Origin: Pseudopithomyces maydicus
Lineage: Eukaryota; Ascomycota; Dothideomycetes; Pleosporales; Didymosphaeriaceae
DNA: 64,000 bases
NCBI GenBank assembly: GCA_026873275.1
Contig: JANTUC010000002.1
Location: 3,038,001 to 3,102,000, forward strand
Direction: 5' to 3'
Under the pieces are notes generated by a model. It did no database searches. It saw only the letters and a list, made by a program, of their open reading frames with translations, and had not been told where the DNA came from. The translations under genes and the position numbers were made by a program. Numbering within the stretch: position 1 is the first letter of the stretch; each line of letters opens with the position of its first letter. This document shows, piece after piece, positions 47,168 to 57,794 of the stretch.

Positions 47168-48540
47168 TCAAGCCGTCCTCCCCACCCTCGCCCTACTCTG
47201 GCTCCGCTCCCCAGCCCGGACCTCCGCCTCCCTCAATTTAGCTCCCTCAGCCGCGATCCGCGCCTCCAGCGACTCGGCAGCAACACCAGGTACGGCGTCG
47301 GCCGCAGCCCCACCCGGACTCGTGACGTCGATGCCCTCGTCGTCGTCCGGATCAGCCGCGCCATCCTCGCCGCCCCGCGTGTTCTTTTTGCGGGGCCACA
47401 GCGAGGGCAGGACGATTTGCTGGAAGCGGGGCTCCACGGCGCGCTCGTCGAACCAGGCGTGGACGCGGGATTCGATGAGCTGGGCGATTTTGGGGACGTC
47501 CTGGAGGCGGGAGCGGGAGCCGACGAGGGAGCGGACGGAGAGGTCGAGGCGGTAGTCGTCGAGGAAGGTGAAAGCGAGGGTGGTGGGACGACGAGGCGTG
47601 CTGCGCTCGGAGGGGTTATCGTCGTCGGCGGGGGTGGCGGCTGGGTCGGGGGTCGGGGCCGAGGTGGACGGCGGGGAGGACGACGGGATGAAGGACACGG
47701 CGAGGGTGCCTGAGAAGCGGACGACGCTGACAGCGAGGGCGACGGGGAGGATTGCGACGCGCGGGGTGGGCCAGTTGAGGACGAGGGTTGTTTCGATGCC
47801 GAGGGTGATGATGTCGGAGAGGTCGACGTCCATGCGGGCCTGGAGGCGGCCCTCTTCTGTGCCGGCGAGGGCGCCGCTGGTGGGACCGGCGGAGGAGAGG
47901 AAGCCCTCCTCTGCGGGCATGACGCGGCAGTTGCTGAAGATGGGGAACTCGTCGCCGAGGGCGATCTCGGTGACTTTGATCTCGCCGAGGAACGACGGCT
48001 TGCTGCCTGTGTTGAGGACCTCGGTCAAGCTGGTGAGCACGGCGCCGTCCTGGCGGGCGTCTGCGCGCAGCTGGGCGATGGTTTGGGCGATGAGCACGTT
48101 GAACCAGTCGAGGCTCTCGGGCTGGTGGCCCTTGACGTTGTAGTACGTCTTTGCGAGGATGGCGCTGATGCTGGGCCCGCCGGTGCCGGCGGCTTCCTGT
48201 ATGACATTGCGCGAGCTTTTGGAGCGGAGGGGATTGCTGGTGCTGTTTGAGCGTGTGCGTTGGTGATGCGTGTTCTGGTGGGCGAGGGTGCGGGCGCGGC
48301 GGAAGGAGGAGAGGTGTAGAGCGCGGTCATCGGCGGAGGGGAGTTCGCCGAAGATGAAGAACTTGATGAAGACGAAGATGATCAAGGCGATGGAGAGCTG
48401 GCCGAGGAGAAAGCCCTGTGTGAAAGAAAGACTGGGAGGAGGTCAGTCGGCATGTGGAGGGGCATGTATTGAGCGTATACATGCGACGTACGTGGTGCCC
48501 TGGGAGGGGGCTGCGGAGAGGGGGTCGGCTGTTGAGCCAT
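47168..48540 (-). CDS. MMM1: maintenance of mitochondrial morphology protein 1 (ERMES subunit)
   Basis: Two exons on the minus strand: first from ATG at 48540 (MAQQPTPSPQ), second 48431-47168; about 438 residues, typical. Exon 2 opens LSFTQGFLLGQLSIALIIFV then FIKFFIFGE, the signature single membrane segment of MMM1. The SMP lipid-binding domain follows (ESLDWFNVLIAQTIAQLRAD; FLGEIKVTEIALGDEFPIFS; RMDVDLSDIITLGIETTLVL; KIAQLIESRVHAWFDERAVE). Mmm1 is the ER-anchored glycoprotein of the ER-mitochondria encounter structure with Mdm10, Mdm12 and Mdm34, moving phospholipids between organelles. The exon 1 donor is ambiguous: GTACGT at 48491 leaves the frame one base short, whereas GTCGCA four bases on (48487) joins in phase. 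A missing C in one of the C5 runs of exon 1 is the alternative. Confidence 0.92.
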
Positions 48541-49229
48541 GGTCAAGAAGCAGTCAATTGGGGGATGCTGGTGCTATATTCTCATGGTCACGTTGCTGAA
48601 CGAGGCCATAGACGGGGAGCACTTTTCGATGCTTGGAGTCCTGCATGACGCGGAACGAAAGCGATGTGACAGGGATTCGGGCTAGCCGATATCGATAAGC
48701 CAGACGGGACCCGTGTCGTACCGCGTCTGAGCTGTATGCACAAGACAATGCAGACAGGCGTTGGACACACAGTATCACCACCATTAACCGCATTTTTGAG
48801 ACCCAGAACACGACGCTATTACTTCGCCGTTGGGGCGCCTGAAAGTACGCCATGGCTCGTGATCCAAGCACCACACGGCTCATCCAGTCCATCCGCAGCA
48901 GATATCGAGTCCAAGCCTTCCTGATACTGGGCCACCATTTCTTCCTGCAGTCTCCACTGCTACTCGATATATTCGTGGTCTTGTTCATCCTGGTCAGCAA
49001 TTTCATGAACCGGCAGAATACGGTCCCCAGCCAGCTGTTCGTCGAGGGGATACGTTTCCTCATCGACCAGCGGAGAGAGCTTCTCTTCTAGCATGCTGAC
49101 ACGAGACGATCAAACACAGCAAATCCGCGCAAGAAAAGGGAACGGATTCTCCAGCTCGCCCCATCTAAAGCTCCTTTGGCCCTGCGGCATCCTCAAGCTC
49201 CGCCCGTGGTGAGGCTCTGCGGAGCCCTG
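48541..49229. other. divergent upstream region of MMM1 and the SDR gene
   Basis: About 690 bp between two start codons. Overlapping frames on both strands (for example 48554-49063 minus) lack domains and I do not accept them as genes. Confidence 0.4.
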
Positions 49230-50611
49230 ATGCGCTCAACTCCATCACTCCGATTGGCTCCACAAGCTCCCCACATCCCCGCCTCCAGGAACAGCATCGA
49301 CGCCGGCGCCATCCACGCCCGTTCTGCAATGGACATGGACGCGGCCAGCCAGAGTCTGTCGCCCGCCGCTGCTTCGCACCACCCGAATCTGAAGCTTCCC
49401 GCCACCTGCAACCCGCCGTCTGAGCACAGCCTGCCGAAGCCCAAGTCATGGATCGTGGGTTCGCCGTCCCCGGAGCCTATGCCTAGTACTGATGGCCTGC
49501 ATGTAGGTGTTTGGCGCAACTGGCCACATGGGCCGGTCGCTGGTTCGCGCTCTCTTGTCGCACGGTGACAAGTGCACTGCCGTCGGGTGGACGCAGGAAA
49601 ACACCGTCGAGCAGATGGAGAAGTGGCAGCAGGAGAAGAACTGCCTGGGCATGCTCTGCGACGTGCGCGTAAGGGAGACGGTCGATCATGTCATCCGGAA
49701 GAGCATCGATCACTGGGGTCATGTAGATATCATCGCAAAGTACGCTCCTCTCCCGTCGTCCGGTCTACTTGCACTAATCGTCACGTTGCAGTTCCACGGG
49801 CTATGGTATATTGCTTCCATCTGAACCCATTTCAACATGTAGACTGAACCCTCCCCAGGCGTAATCGGCGCGTGCGAAGATCAAGATGACTACGACCTCC
49901 GTAACCAGTTCAATACCAACTTTCTCGGCACTCTCCACATCATCCAGCTCTCGCTCCCGCACTTTCGCGCCCAAAACTCCGGCCGCTACCTCATCTTCTC
50001 CTCTACCGCTGGAGCCCTCGGCGTACCGGGTCTGGGCCCCTACTGCGCGACCAAGTATGCTGTTGAGGGTCTCATCGAGTCGATGCTCTACGAGATAGAC
50101 TGCTTCAACATAAAAGCTACGTTGGTGGAGCCCGGGCATGTGCGTTTAGACGAACCAGATGACATTATAGTTGGAGGCGTCGAAGTGGGAAAGGATGGAC
50201 CGCCCAAGCCTAGGCGGTACGGGCATTTCTTCGTCAAGGAAAAGTCAAGCGAGCCGTACAATACTGCAACCAGTCCGGCGGGGCATGCTAAACGGATGAT
50301 CCAATGGCTGAACGACCGGCAGCCCGTCAGTGCAGTCAAGAGCGCAGAGCTCATCTGGCAGCTGGGGCATTGTAGTTATCCACCACTGAGATTGCTGTTA
50401 GGAAGTTATGCGGTGGAGAGCATACGGGACCGAATGAGGAGCATCATCGAAGAGGTAAATTACATGCCACACTGCGCTTGAACAGCTGCTGACTGGACTG
50501 AAGATCGAAGACTGGAAACATCTCTCTTTCCCAGTATCGGCATCGCCAGAAGACGAGAAGGATAGGGTGGGCGATGAGATGGAGCAGGATGAACAGCCAG
50601 ACAATGAATGA
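49230..50611 (+). CDS. short-chain dehydrogenase/reductase
   Basis: Five exons: from ATG 49230 (or 49329) to 49454, 49507-49739, 49792-49805, 49859-50454, 50504-50611; 391 (or 358) residues, all phases consistent. Exon 3 is a 14-nt microexon that supplies STGY between DIIAN and GVIGAC. The Rossmann nucleotide motif is SWIVFGATGHMGRSLVRALL. The catalytic set is visible: LIFSSTAGALGVPGLGPYCATKYAVEG with Ser, Tyr and Lys of YxxxK. The strand-4 Asn is in IIANSTGYGV. The upstream start would add a Ser/Arg-containing, acid-poor leader (MRSTPSLRLAPQAPHIPASR) that resembles a mitochondrial presequence. Substrate unknown; classical SDR, probably NADP(H)-linked. No biosynthetic partner genes nearby. 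Confidence 0.85.
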
Positions 50612-50891
50612 ATTACTATATCTAGCCTAGCGTCTATACCTGGCACTAACCTCGGCATAGTGTTGAGTTACCCCAGTACCTTACATCATCTCTCCGTTGG
50701 CAACAAACAGACACATAGACTACCATAACTTCCTTTCCACATCTCCAAAACTCTACATCCAGCTACTTCTACCCATCCTTCCAGCCCGACACACTTATAC
50801 ACCGATCATTTTACTCCCCCAAACCAATCTACCCATCATTCCAATCTCCCCACATCATCCCAACCCCCACACCACCACCCACCAACCAACA

Positions 50892-51793
50892 ATGCCCCTC
50901 TACACCACCCACCTCCTCGCCCTCCACCCCTCCTCTCTGGACCCCTTCTTAACCACCCTCTCCACCTCCAACCTCACCCCACTCGTCCTCTCCCACGTAA
51001 TCCGCTGGATCATCCTCCCATCCCACCTCTCCACCGCCCCGCTCCTCGCCCAAAACACAGCCTGGTCGCTCCTCCTCATCTTGCCCTCGGACCAACCCCT
51101 GCCTACTTCTCTATCCCCCTTCATCGCGCACCACTGGCACATTACAGCGGGCGTGCCGTCGCGCCTTACCACCAACTTCTACGAGAGGAATAAGGTGTTG
51201 TTGAACCAGGGGAAGGGCGATGGGAATGCAGAGGGCGAGGGCGAGGGCAGAGTACCGCGGCTGGAACGGTGGAACGGATGGCAAGAGTTGGGAGGGGAGA
51301 AGAAGGACAGCGCGCAGGCGTTGGAATTAAGCGGGGAGTTGAGGGGATGGTTCGAGCATTGGGAGTCGGAAAGAGAGAAGGAAGACGGAGAGAGGAACGC
51401 AGGGAGGAACGGAGGCGGGCCTGTGAGCATGTTCAACCTGCTCGCTTTCAAAGACGGGATGAAGGATTCGTATCTGGAATACGGGAAGGCGTTTGCGAGG
51501 GAGGTGGGGAGTAAGTTTGGGGGCGTGGCCAAGGTCGTGGGGAGCGTGGTGGATGCGCAGACGGAGAGGGGGACGGAAAGGCCGGCGAAGATGGAAGTAA
51601 AGACGGCTGGAGTGAGATTGCCCTGGCGCAGTATCCCAGTGTGAGGCATTTCGCGAGTATGCTGGCGGATGGGAAGTATCAGGAGGTTAATAAGAGGCAT
51701 AGGGTGCCGGCGTTGAGGGATACGGCGATTTTGATGACAAGGGAGGTGCATGTTGGGGAGGTGATGGGAGGGAGAGGGATGGCGAAGCTATAG
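50892..51793 (+). CDS. conserved fungal protein of unknown function (one apparent 1-nt deletion)
   Basis: Single exon, about 300 residues once one base is allowed for. N-terminus MPLYTTHLLALHPSSL and middle GVPSRLTTNFYERNKVLLN are followed by a Glu/Gly-rich linker and VSMFNLLAFKDGMKDSYLEY. The conserved C-terminus is in another frame: SEIALAQYPSVRHFASMLAD, then KYQEVNKRHRVPALRDTAIL, resembling the paired half-domains of dimeric alpha-beta barrel proteins (DUF1330/EthD-like), a tentative link. The two frames join if the G5 run at 51568-51572 has a sixth G, giving TERGDGKAGEDGSKDGWSE. Without that the frame stops at 51644 and loses the conserved tail. No signal peptide. Function unknown. Confidence 0.65.
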
Positions 51794-52410
51794 GGTGGGA
51801 GAGAGGGATGGAGACGCGAGGTTGTAGGGTTCTTTTTTTTGGTTCATGAATCGGCATGAGAATAGAGGACAAGGGAGATGTAGGCTACGCGAAAGGCGAT
51901 GTTGTAGCTTCTGTTTTCGGGCGTGAATTATCGTCGTGGGGATCGAGCCAGCATTCAGACGGCAGCAAACCGGATGCCACGAGTTCAGCATTCCGGCAAA
52001 GGTGAACGGAACAACAGGGAGGGGAGGGCAGGGATATGAATGGATGGGGTGCGAGGTTATGACCATGACCAATTTCCGAGCGAAGAAGTGGTTGTAGGGT
52101 GTGTTCATTCGAAAGAAACTGTTGAACGAGAGAGATCTATCTACTTAGATGCCCAGGCCAAATATATAGTGCGGTGAAACGCCTATATGCAATCCAGATT
52201 CCTGACCACCACCGAAATTCTGCTCGTGCCCGTCGAATTCGCCACAATCCGTCCTCACGTCCGGCAAATTTGTCGATGAGCCGAACTACCACTGAAATAT
52301 CCAATCACTTCTCGCTCAATTGACAACCGTACGCCCAAATATAACCTCAGTCGACCGCATAAATCTACCATCCAACGCTTTCTTGCCACCTCTCCAAAAA
52401 TCCAATCCTC
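51794..52410. other. intergenic between convergent genes
   Basis: About 620 bp; no gene or RNA supported. Confidence 0.4.
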
Positions 52411-53358
52411 TCAGTATCCCTCCATAAAAGCACTAGGATGCCACTTCGCCACCCTCATCGTCCTCAGCACCACCCTCCCCTTCCCCTTCCCCGGATGCTG
52501 CGCATCCCACGGCAATCTATTCGTCATAGGAGCCCAGAACGAGCGTTCGTGGCCGATGCGCCATTTGGCTAGGAGCTATGCTTACGTTAGTCACATGCAC
52601 AATGTTCATACACAAGGGGGATGTTGTGTTAGATTTAATCAAACGACCAAAACAAGGAAAGCGGATGTACTCACCTCTGTCATCTCTTCCTCCTTCTTCC
52701 TCACTACTTCCTCCCCCTCCCCTACCTCCACCACCAAGATAGGATCATCCTTGTACCCATCGCGCCGCATCTCCTGCAACACGCGGTTACGCTGCGCAAC
52801 GCAAACAACCTCCCCGTTGCGCACGCAGCGCGTGCACGACGGCAACGTGCGCGAGCAGGGCAGGTCGGCGAGCACGCATTGCAGGCAGGACGTCAGGGAT
52901 ATGAGGTGCGGGGCGGCGGTGTCGAGAAGGGGCACGTCGCCGTCTTCGAGGTGGGCATCAGACTCGCAGAGGGTATCGGTCTCGCTGTGTTGGGCCCAGG
53001 TGCTGGAGCGATCGAACGCACTGTGTTGGCCGCAGACGCTGGAACTCGAGGTCGAGGCACACCAGGCGGTGTTCGGGGTTGTGGGGGCTTGTCTCTCGTG
53101 GTGGAAGGGGGAGTCGAAGATGGGTTCTAGCGCGGTGGAGAAATTGGAGTCTGTGGGGGAGATGTCGGCGACGAGGAGGGGTGGGAGAAGTGCGATTTCT
53201 GGTGTGGATGGATGGCGTGGAGAAGCCGTGGCCTCGGTATCAGTGTCGGTGTGGGTGTCGCGCTTGTTGTCTGGCGTGGAAGGGAACATCGGGATACAGC
53301 TATGTGCGGCGTCGCGGTGTATATCCGATCGCTGGGTCTCGTGATGAACGTTCGGCAT
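52411..53358 (-). CDS. zinc-cluster-like protein (CLQC...CTRC motif)
   Basis: Two exons on the minus strand, 53358-52675 and 52575-52411 (intron 99 nt, GTGAGT...GTAAGCATAG), 282 residues. Near residue 160 lies CLQCVLADLPCSRTLPSCTR followed by CVRNGEVVC: six cysteines spaced C-X2-C-X6-C-X6-C-X2-C-X7-C, close to a Zn2Cys6 cluster but not the usual basic version. The second exon encodes LLAKWRIGHERSFWAPMTNR and VVLRTMRVAKWHPS, well conserved in look and fitting directly after EEMTE. The N-terminal 150 residues are Ser/Thr/Asp/His-rich and disordered. I know similar Cys patterns only from uncharacterised fungal proteins. Zinc binding is likely; DNA binding is uncertain because the cluster lies mid-protein. 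Confidence 0.65.
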
Positions 53359-54557
53359 GACGCAGTGTGGGAGCTGTCTATCCGATAGGCCTTCTCGGTG
53401 CTGCGTTGCGGCGGTGGACTGGGGGCTTCGTGGATGGGCGGTGCGGTGGGCGTGGGGTGGGAGGAATCTTTTGTAGGTAGGGTGGACTGGAGGTAAAAAG
53501 GTTAACGGGGCTTAAGGTTGATATGGAAGAGGTGAAAGATTTGGGCTCGCGTGAAAATGGTGGATGCAAACGAAGGGGATGGCATTTTTAGTATGATGGG
53601 AGGGTGATGGAGATTAGTAAGGTAGGTTGAATAGGTGGGATACAGTGGAAGGGTTGTTTTGGGCGAATGAGGTTTAGGTGAAAGGAGCACCTGTATGCTG
53701 TGTCGGCGTTAAATTTGTGTAGAGGTTTTCTGTTGAAATAACGCTATTGCGAGTACTTCAACGAAATGCTCTTCATTGGTCATATTTTCTACTCAACTTG
53801 TGTAATAGGTCTTTAGCGTATCCCAGAAATCACTAAGTAGGAAAGTGAAACTAGCTTTTTTTCAGCGAGTAAGCTGCGCTCTTAGGATAAGCAGATCAGA
53901 CGGATTTGCTATACCAAATATCTAGCTAATTTTGACATCAGAGTATTTTATGTTTTAGTACATGGGCAGTACTATTGCTACTTACATACTAAAAACTGAC
54001 GATTTTGATATGCGGTGAATTCTTCCTCCTCTACGCATAGAACAAATCTATGGACGCAGAGATCAGCACATAAAATCATTCACAAATTTTCTTCCTTGCA
54101 GATAGGCCAGACGTCTGTGCCGCTGCAAAAAATAGTGACTATACCATCATATAATCCTTACGACGTTAATTGAAGACTGATAAGACTAGAAATGCCAACC
54201 AATTGAATACCTTTTGACTGAATCATTCTGTACGCAGCTTTTCATATGGTCACAAGAGGGAATGCCAGTTTTTTTTCTATCCATTTTCATCCAGTTAGCT
54301 CATACTCAGCTACTACCTTTTTCAACAAACAAAACAACAAGACCAGAAATTTGGTGAGCGTGAACCCACACCTCCCGATAGACTACGTAGTTGCACAGCA
54401 GCTCTCAAGAAGATATAGTGATATAGGTGTATGATTAAGACTGCATACATTCTAGAATCCTGGAAATATTAATGCTCTCTGTTTCTATGCAAGTAAATAC
54501 ATGAGGTTCGTTCTCTTAGCTACACAACTCTATTGGCCTGCTTACTCAACTCTTGAG
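53359..54557. other. intergenic, AT-richer boundary
   Basis: About 1.2 kb. From about 53.7 kb onward base composition becomes clearly AT-richer than in the 21-53 kb core. No gene supported. Confidence 0.45.
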
Positions 54558-55363
54558 TCATGGTCGTGATTGACGTGACAGCCAGAGCATCCAGGTTGAT
54601 GGATAATCGATCGTTGCCGACCCATTTTCCGATTTGGAGAGATCTTTTCCAGTTTCGGATTTTCCAGGAATCAGAACATCTTCAACTCGGACAGGTATCA
54701 TATACTCAATCACTCTCGCCACAAGAACCCCCATAGTAAAACTAGGTGCAAGCCAAAGATGAAAGTAATCATGTTCCGAATCGTGGAGAGCTATACCTCT
54801 CCAGAGGGCGAGTGGCCCGAATAGATACTGCGGTATGGTGCAGGCGACGAGGTATTGCAGCAATCGTCTGGTCCATTGATTAGCCCGAGATATCACAGAA
54901 AGTTACATTGACAGATGGACCCACAGAATAGGCGGGTAAGGAGTGTACTTGATCGACATGCATCCAAAGCTACTAAATGCGACAATCCATAATACGTAGA
55001 TAGCATCAACGACAGGGATACTGCGACGCGTGTCAGTGTCCCGTAATTTCACTTGAGACTATCGAGACTCACGGCGCAGGCGATTGCTGACTTTCGTCGA
55101 AGAATCTTTGCATTGCACAGTTGGAAGGGCCAATGGTAGGAATCAAAAGGCTGAGGAATAAGGATAGAGCGTAAAGCGCCCATTTCCTTTGCCAGATGGA
55201 TTCTCCCAGTATATTGGGCACGACGAGGTGTTGGCGCAGGTATTCCATTTTGGGAAGTTTGTACATCAGCGTAGGTGGGAAAGCAGCACAGCGCAGCACT
55301 GGAGGCGTCAGTGTCCAGGCAAATATGCGATCACTAGGTAGCGAGAGGAACAGATGTCCAAGC
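54558..55363 (-). CDS. polytopic membrane protein of unknown function (5' end unresolved)
   Basis: Exons 55363-55073, 55020-54907 and 54867-54558 join in phase (introns 51 and a very short 39 nt with GTAACT...GCTAATC...CCAG). Product section of about 238 residues starts LGHLFLSLPSDRIFAWTLTP. Hydrophobic segments: WALYALSLFLSLLIPTIG, VVDAIYVLWIVAFSSFGCMS, LLQYLVACTIPQYLFGPLAL and WLAPSFTMGVLVARVIEYMI, so at least four membrane helices. The 55363 boundary is a CAG acceptor, so there must be an upstream exon. ATG at 55462 opens a short frame (MIRAEEGTHTA) that is one base out of phase and may belong if a base is missing. Wax-synthase-type integral membrane proteins crossed my mind, but I see no motif proving it. 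Intact downstream frames suggest a real gene. Confidence 0.5.
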
Positions 55364-55678
55364 CTGAGTCAGCACAGAAGCGCTTTCTTGGTGCACGGTC
55401 ACTAAAACCAGGGGGAAGCTAAACCGACCTGCAGTGTGCGTTCCCTCCTCGGCCCTGATCATGCAGCCCACGCCTCCGATTAAAGCAAGTTACAATAGAT
55501 AGCTCAACTGCAAACGCAGCGCAATCGTAAGGTCGTAGTATAATATATTTATCAATTTGGATCGTAATTAAGGCCGGTAGGGTGGTAGACTCTGAGGCAA
55601 AATTTCAGCCCCCAAACACTCCTCGTATACACCCAGCAAGAGACAGACCCCTGCAATGACAAAAAGAAAGTTATTTAA

Positions 55679-55780
55679 TGCATCGGCCGGGAATCGAACC
55701 CGGGGCTAGCCGAAGTTGCTTCAGTTCGATGTTATCGAATTGAATGGCAACGGCTAATTTTACCACTAAACCACCGATGC
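55679..55780 (-). tRNA. tRNA-Gly(GCC) with intron
   Basis: Minus-strand sequence starting GCATCGGTGGTTTAGTGG folds as a tRNA: acceptor stem GCATCGG/CCGATGC with discriminator A, D arm with GGTTTAGTGGT, anticodon stem AGCCG/CGGCT, T arm CCGGG-TTCGATT-CCCGG. The anticodon is GCC in loop TTGCCA. A 31-nt intron (about 55714-55744) interrupts the loop one base after the anticodon, the canonical position for nuclear tRNA introns. Total length 102 nt. Confidence 0.93.
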
Positions 55781-56336
55781 GATGATTGGATTGATGGTAA
55801 ATGTTTCTTATACAAAACATATATACAAAACGTTTGGATTGAGACCAGATGAGCAGGTTCTCGCTTTCTCTAGCTAGGAAAATTTTGCCTTCTGCGCTAT
55901 TGCAGTAGGGCCGACCCTATAAGCGAAATGTCGGAGATCGGCTCATGACATTTGTATCCACAGAAGCGCTTAGCGGAATGGGTATGAGCTTACTACTAAC
56001 ATAACGGAAAACTCATTCTATTTCGCGTAGTCATCGTTTCTGCATCGGCTTCTAATGATGTGAATTGGTGATGCCAATAGCGCGAATATTGGCGTATGAA
56101 ATTTATTACCACTATTATGTAGACAGCACCACGTCTTCCAATACAATGCTGTGTCGCTAAATCTTACCACTAAGGTAGGGTTAGAATGCTCCCAGAGGTG
56201 AGAATGATTGCTGGTCTTGAGGGCAAGGAATCAACCTTTGTCCCTGATAGAGATAATTGGCATAACCCAAGGATCTTATTTGATCGTGTACTTCATCAAA
56301 CCGGTAGATATTCTTTCCTATGTAATTACTGTAGTC
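55781..56336. other. intergenic
   Basis: About 550 bp. A stretch near 56,155-56,180 (CTAAATCTTACCACTAAGG) resembles part of the tRNA-Gly 5' half on the opposite strand and might be a tRNA relic, but no fold is complete. Confidence 0.35.
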
Positions 56337-57794
56337 TCACGGTTCAATCACTGTTAGATTGTCAGCATTATTTCTTATCAAGAAGATGTGAGACTTACAG
56401 GCAATCTCGTCGTGCTCCATATCAAACGATATATCGAACTTTCGCCATGCCTTCAATCCAAGAATTGCCATTTTCTGATCGAAATCAATGCCTATAATTT
56501 CCACTTTGCAAAACGGTGTATTAGAAAAGATATTTGGCCAGGCGACAGTGTAATCCTCCCACGTCAAAGTTATCGGATGATCGCCCAAGGTGAGTATCAA
56601 ATCTGGAAAACTTTTGCGCCGCTCACAATCGACAAATGCGCCCTCGTCGGCAAAAGAGGAGCTGCGTACTCCAAGGTACTCGTAGACGGCATCTGCTAAA
56701 TCGTAGGGAAGAGCCAGAGTGAACCATGAATCTAACGTGATAGCGCCGAAACCGTGCAATAATATGTCGAAGGGGGCGGGGAAGTTGAAGTGCATTCGTT
56801 TGAGGTCAACGACCCAGCCCTCAGCTATGTCTCCCGATATAGGAGCATGACTCAGTGGAATACGATGTTTCACCAGAGGTGGTTCTTTGCCGAATACCAG
56901 GCTCCCTCGCTCATCGACATTTTTCGGCAGACTCAAAGTCATGGTTTTGTGGGCCAGAGCTCCGCTTTCCATCAGTTCGTATAGAAAATTTGTGTGGGAC
57001 TTGACGCCGTGTTCCCGGCCATCATGATACGCCATTGAGGAACTATTCGGCCGACCAAGGCCGAGGGCCCTGTATCACATGGTCTGTTAAACAAGCAATG
57101 AAGGACATATGAATTGAGAAGTAACGAATATAACTCACCCATCGCAAAGCTCCGTTAGAAATGGCGAGAACCAATCATAATAGCCGTATTGTATTTCTTC
57201 CGTAGCTCCCACAGTTGCATTTTGCACCTGGAGCGGAACGTATATGCTATCGCGAAACAAGCTACCCCTAACGGTCGTGACATCCATCTTCACGCCGAAC
57301 TTCAATTTCATATCTTGCGAGGTTGATGAAGCCGAGTAATTATATGCGAACATGCGGGAGCCGCAACCCCCAAAAGAATCTTCAGAACAATTCACTGAGC
57401 GCACGGCCACACCTCCAAAATCTAACTGGAGTAGAAGTAGTAGTGGTTGTGGTGGGTTTCCAAGGCCTATAGTCACAAAGTATATTGGAAAGCCGAATGA
57501 ATCAACTGGATAGTTCCAGTCGAACTGATCGTAACGTTCAATCTCGAGAACTGCAGTCCCATTCTCGCTGAAATTTTTTGGCTTTCCAGGGCTGGACAAT
57601 GCGAGGGGCGCTTGTGGATCTTCAGAGTGCCGAATGCCATCTCTGCGTTGAAGGTGCCTTCCATTCTGTCTGCTCTCAAAATGTTTCCGGTAAAGCGCCT
57701 CGAGATGCGCAGGCCGCGGCGTAAGCGTGCCTAATGTTAAGAAAAACAATGGAGTGACAAGAACAAAGCGGATCAAAAACGAAATTGATAACAT
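56337..57794 (-). CDS. secreted pepsin-like protein with altered active-site motifs
   Basis: Three exons on the minus strand: 57794-57139, 57069-56399, 56350-56337 (introns 69 and 48 nt), 446 residues. The first about 25 residues (MLSISFLIRFVLVTPLFFLT) form a signal peptide; a propeptide-like stretch ends with LQRR, a dibasic site. Pepsin-fold landmarks: YFVTIGLGNPPQPLLLLL, GALGLGRPNSSS across the first junction, FLYELMESGAL, GSLVFG and the final ILGLKAWRKFDISFDMEHDE with IAL. The two catalytic motifs are changed: LDFGGVAV where DTG is expected and LDSWFTLALP in place of DTGTTxxLP. Both aspartates remain but Thr/Gly are lost. Likely an inactive or atypical aspartic protease, or a binding protein. 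Introns intact, no stops, so not simply decayed. Confidence 0.75.

Noticed and set aside
48554..49063. 169-codon frame upstream of MMM1
   Set aside because: Lies in the divergent promoter region, low-quality composition, overlapped by an opposite-strand frame of similar openness.
56155..56180. tRNA-like fragment
   Set aside because: Only a short stretch resembles the tRNA-Gly 5' half; no anticodon arm or T arm could be folded.
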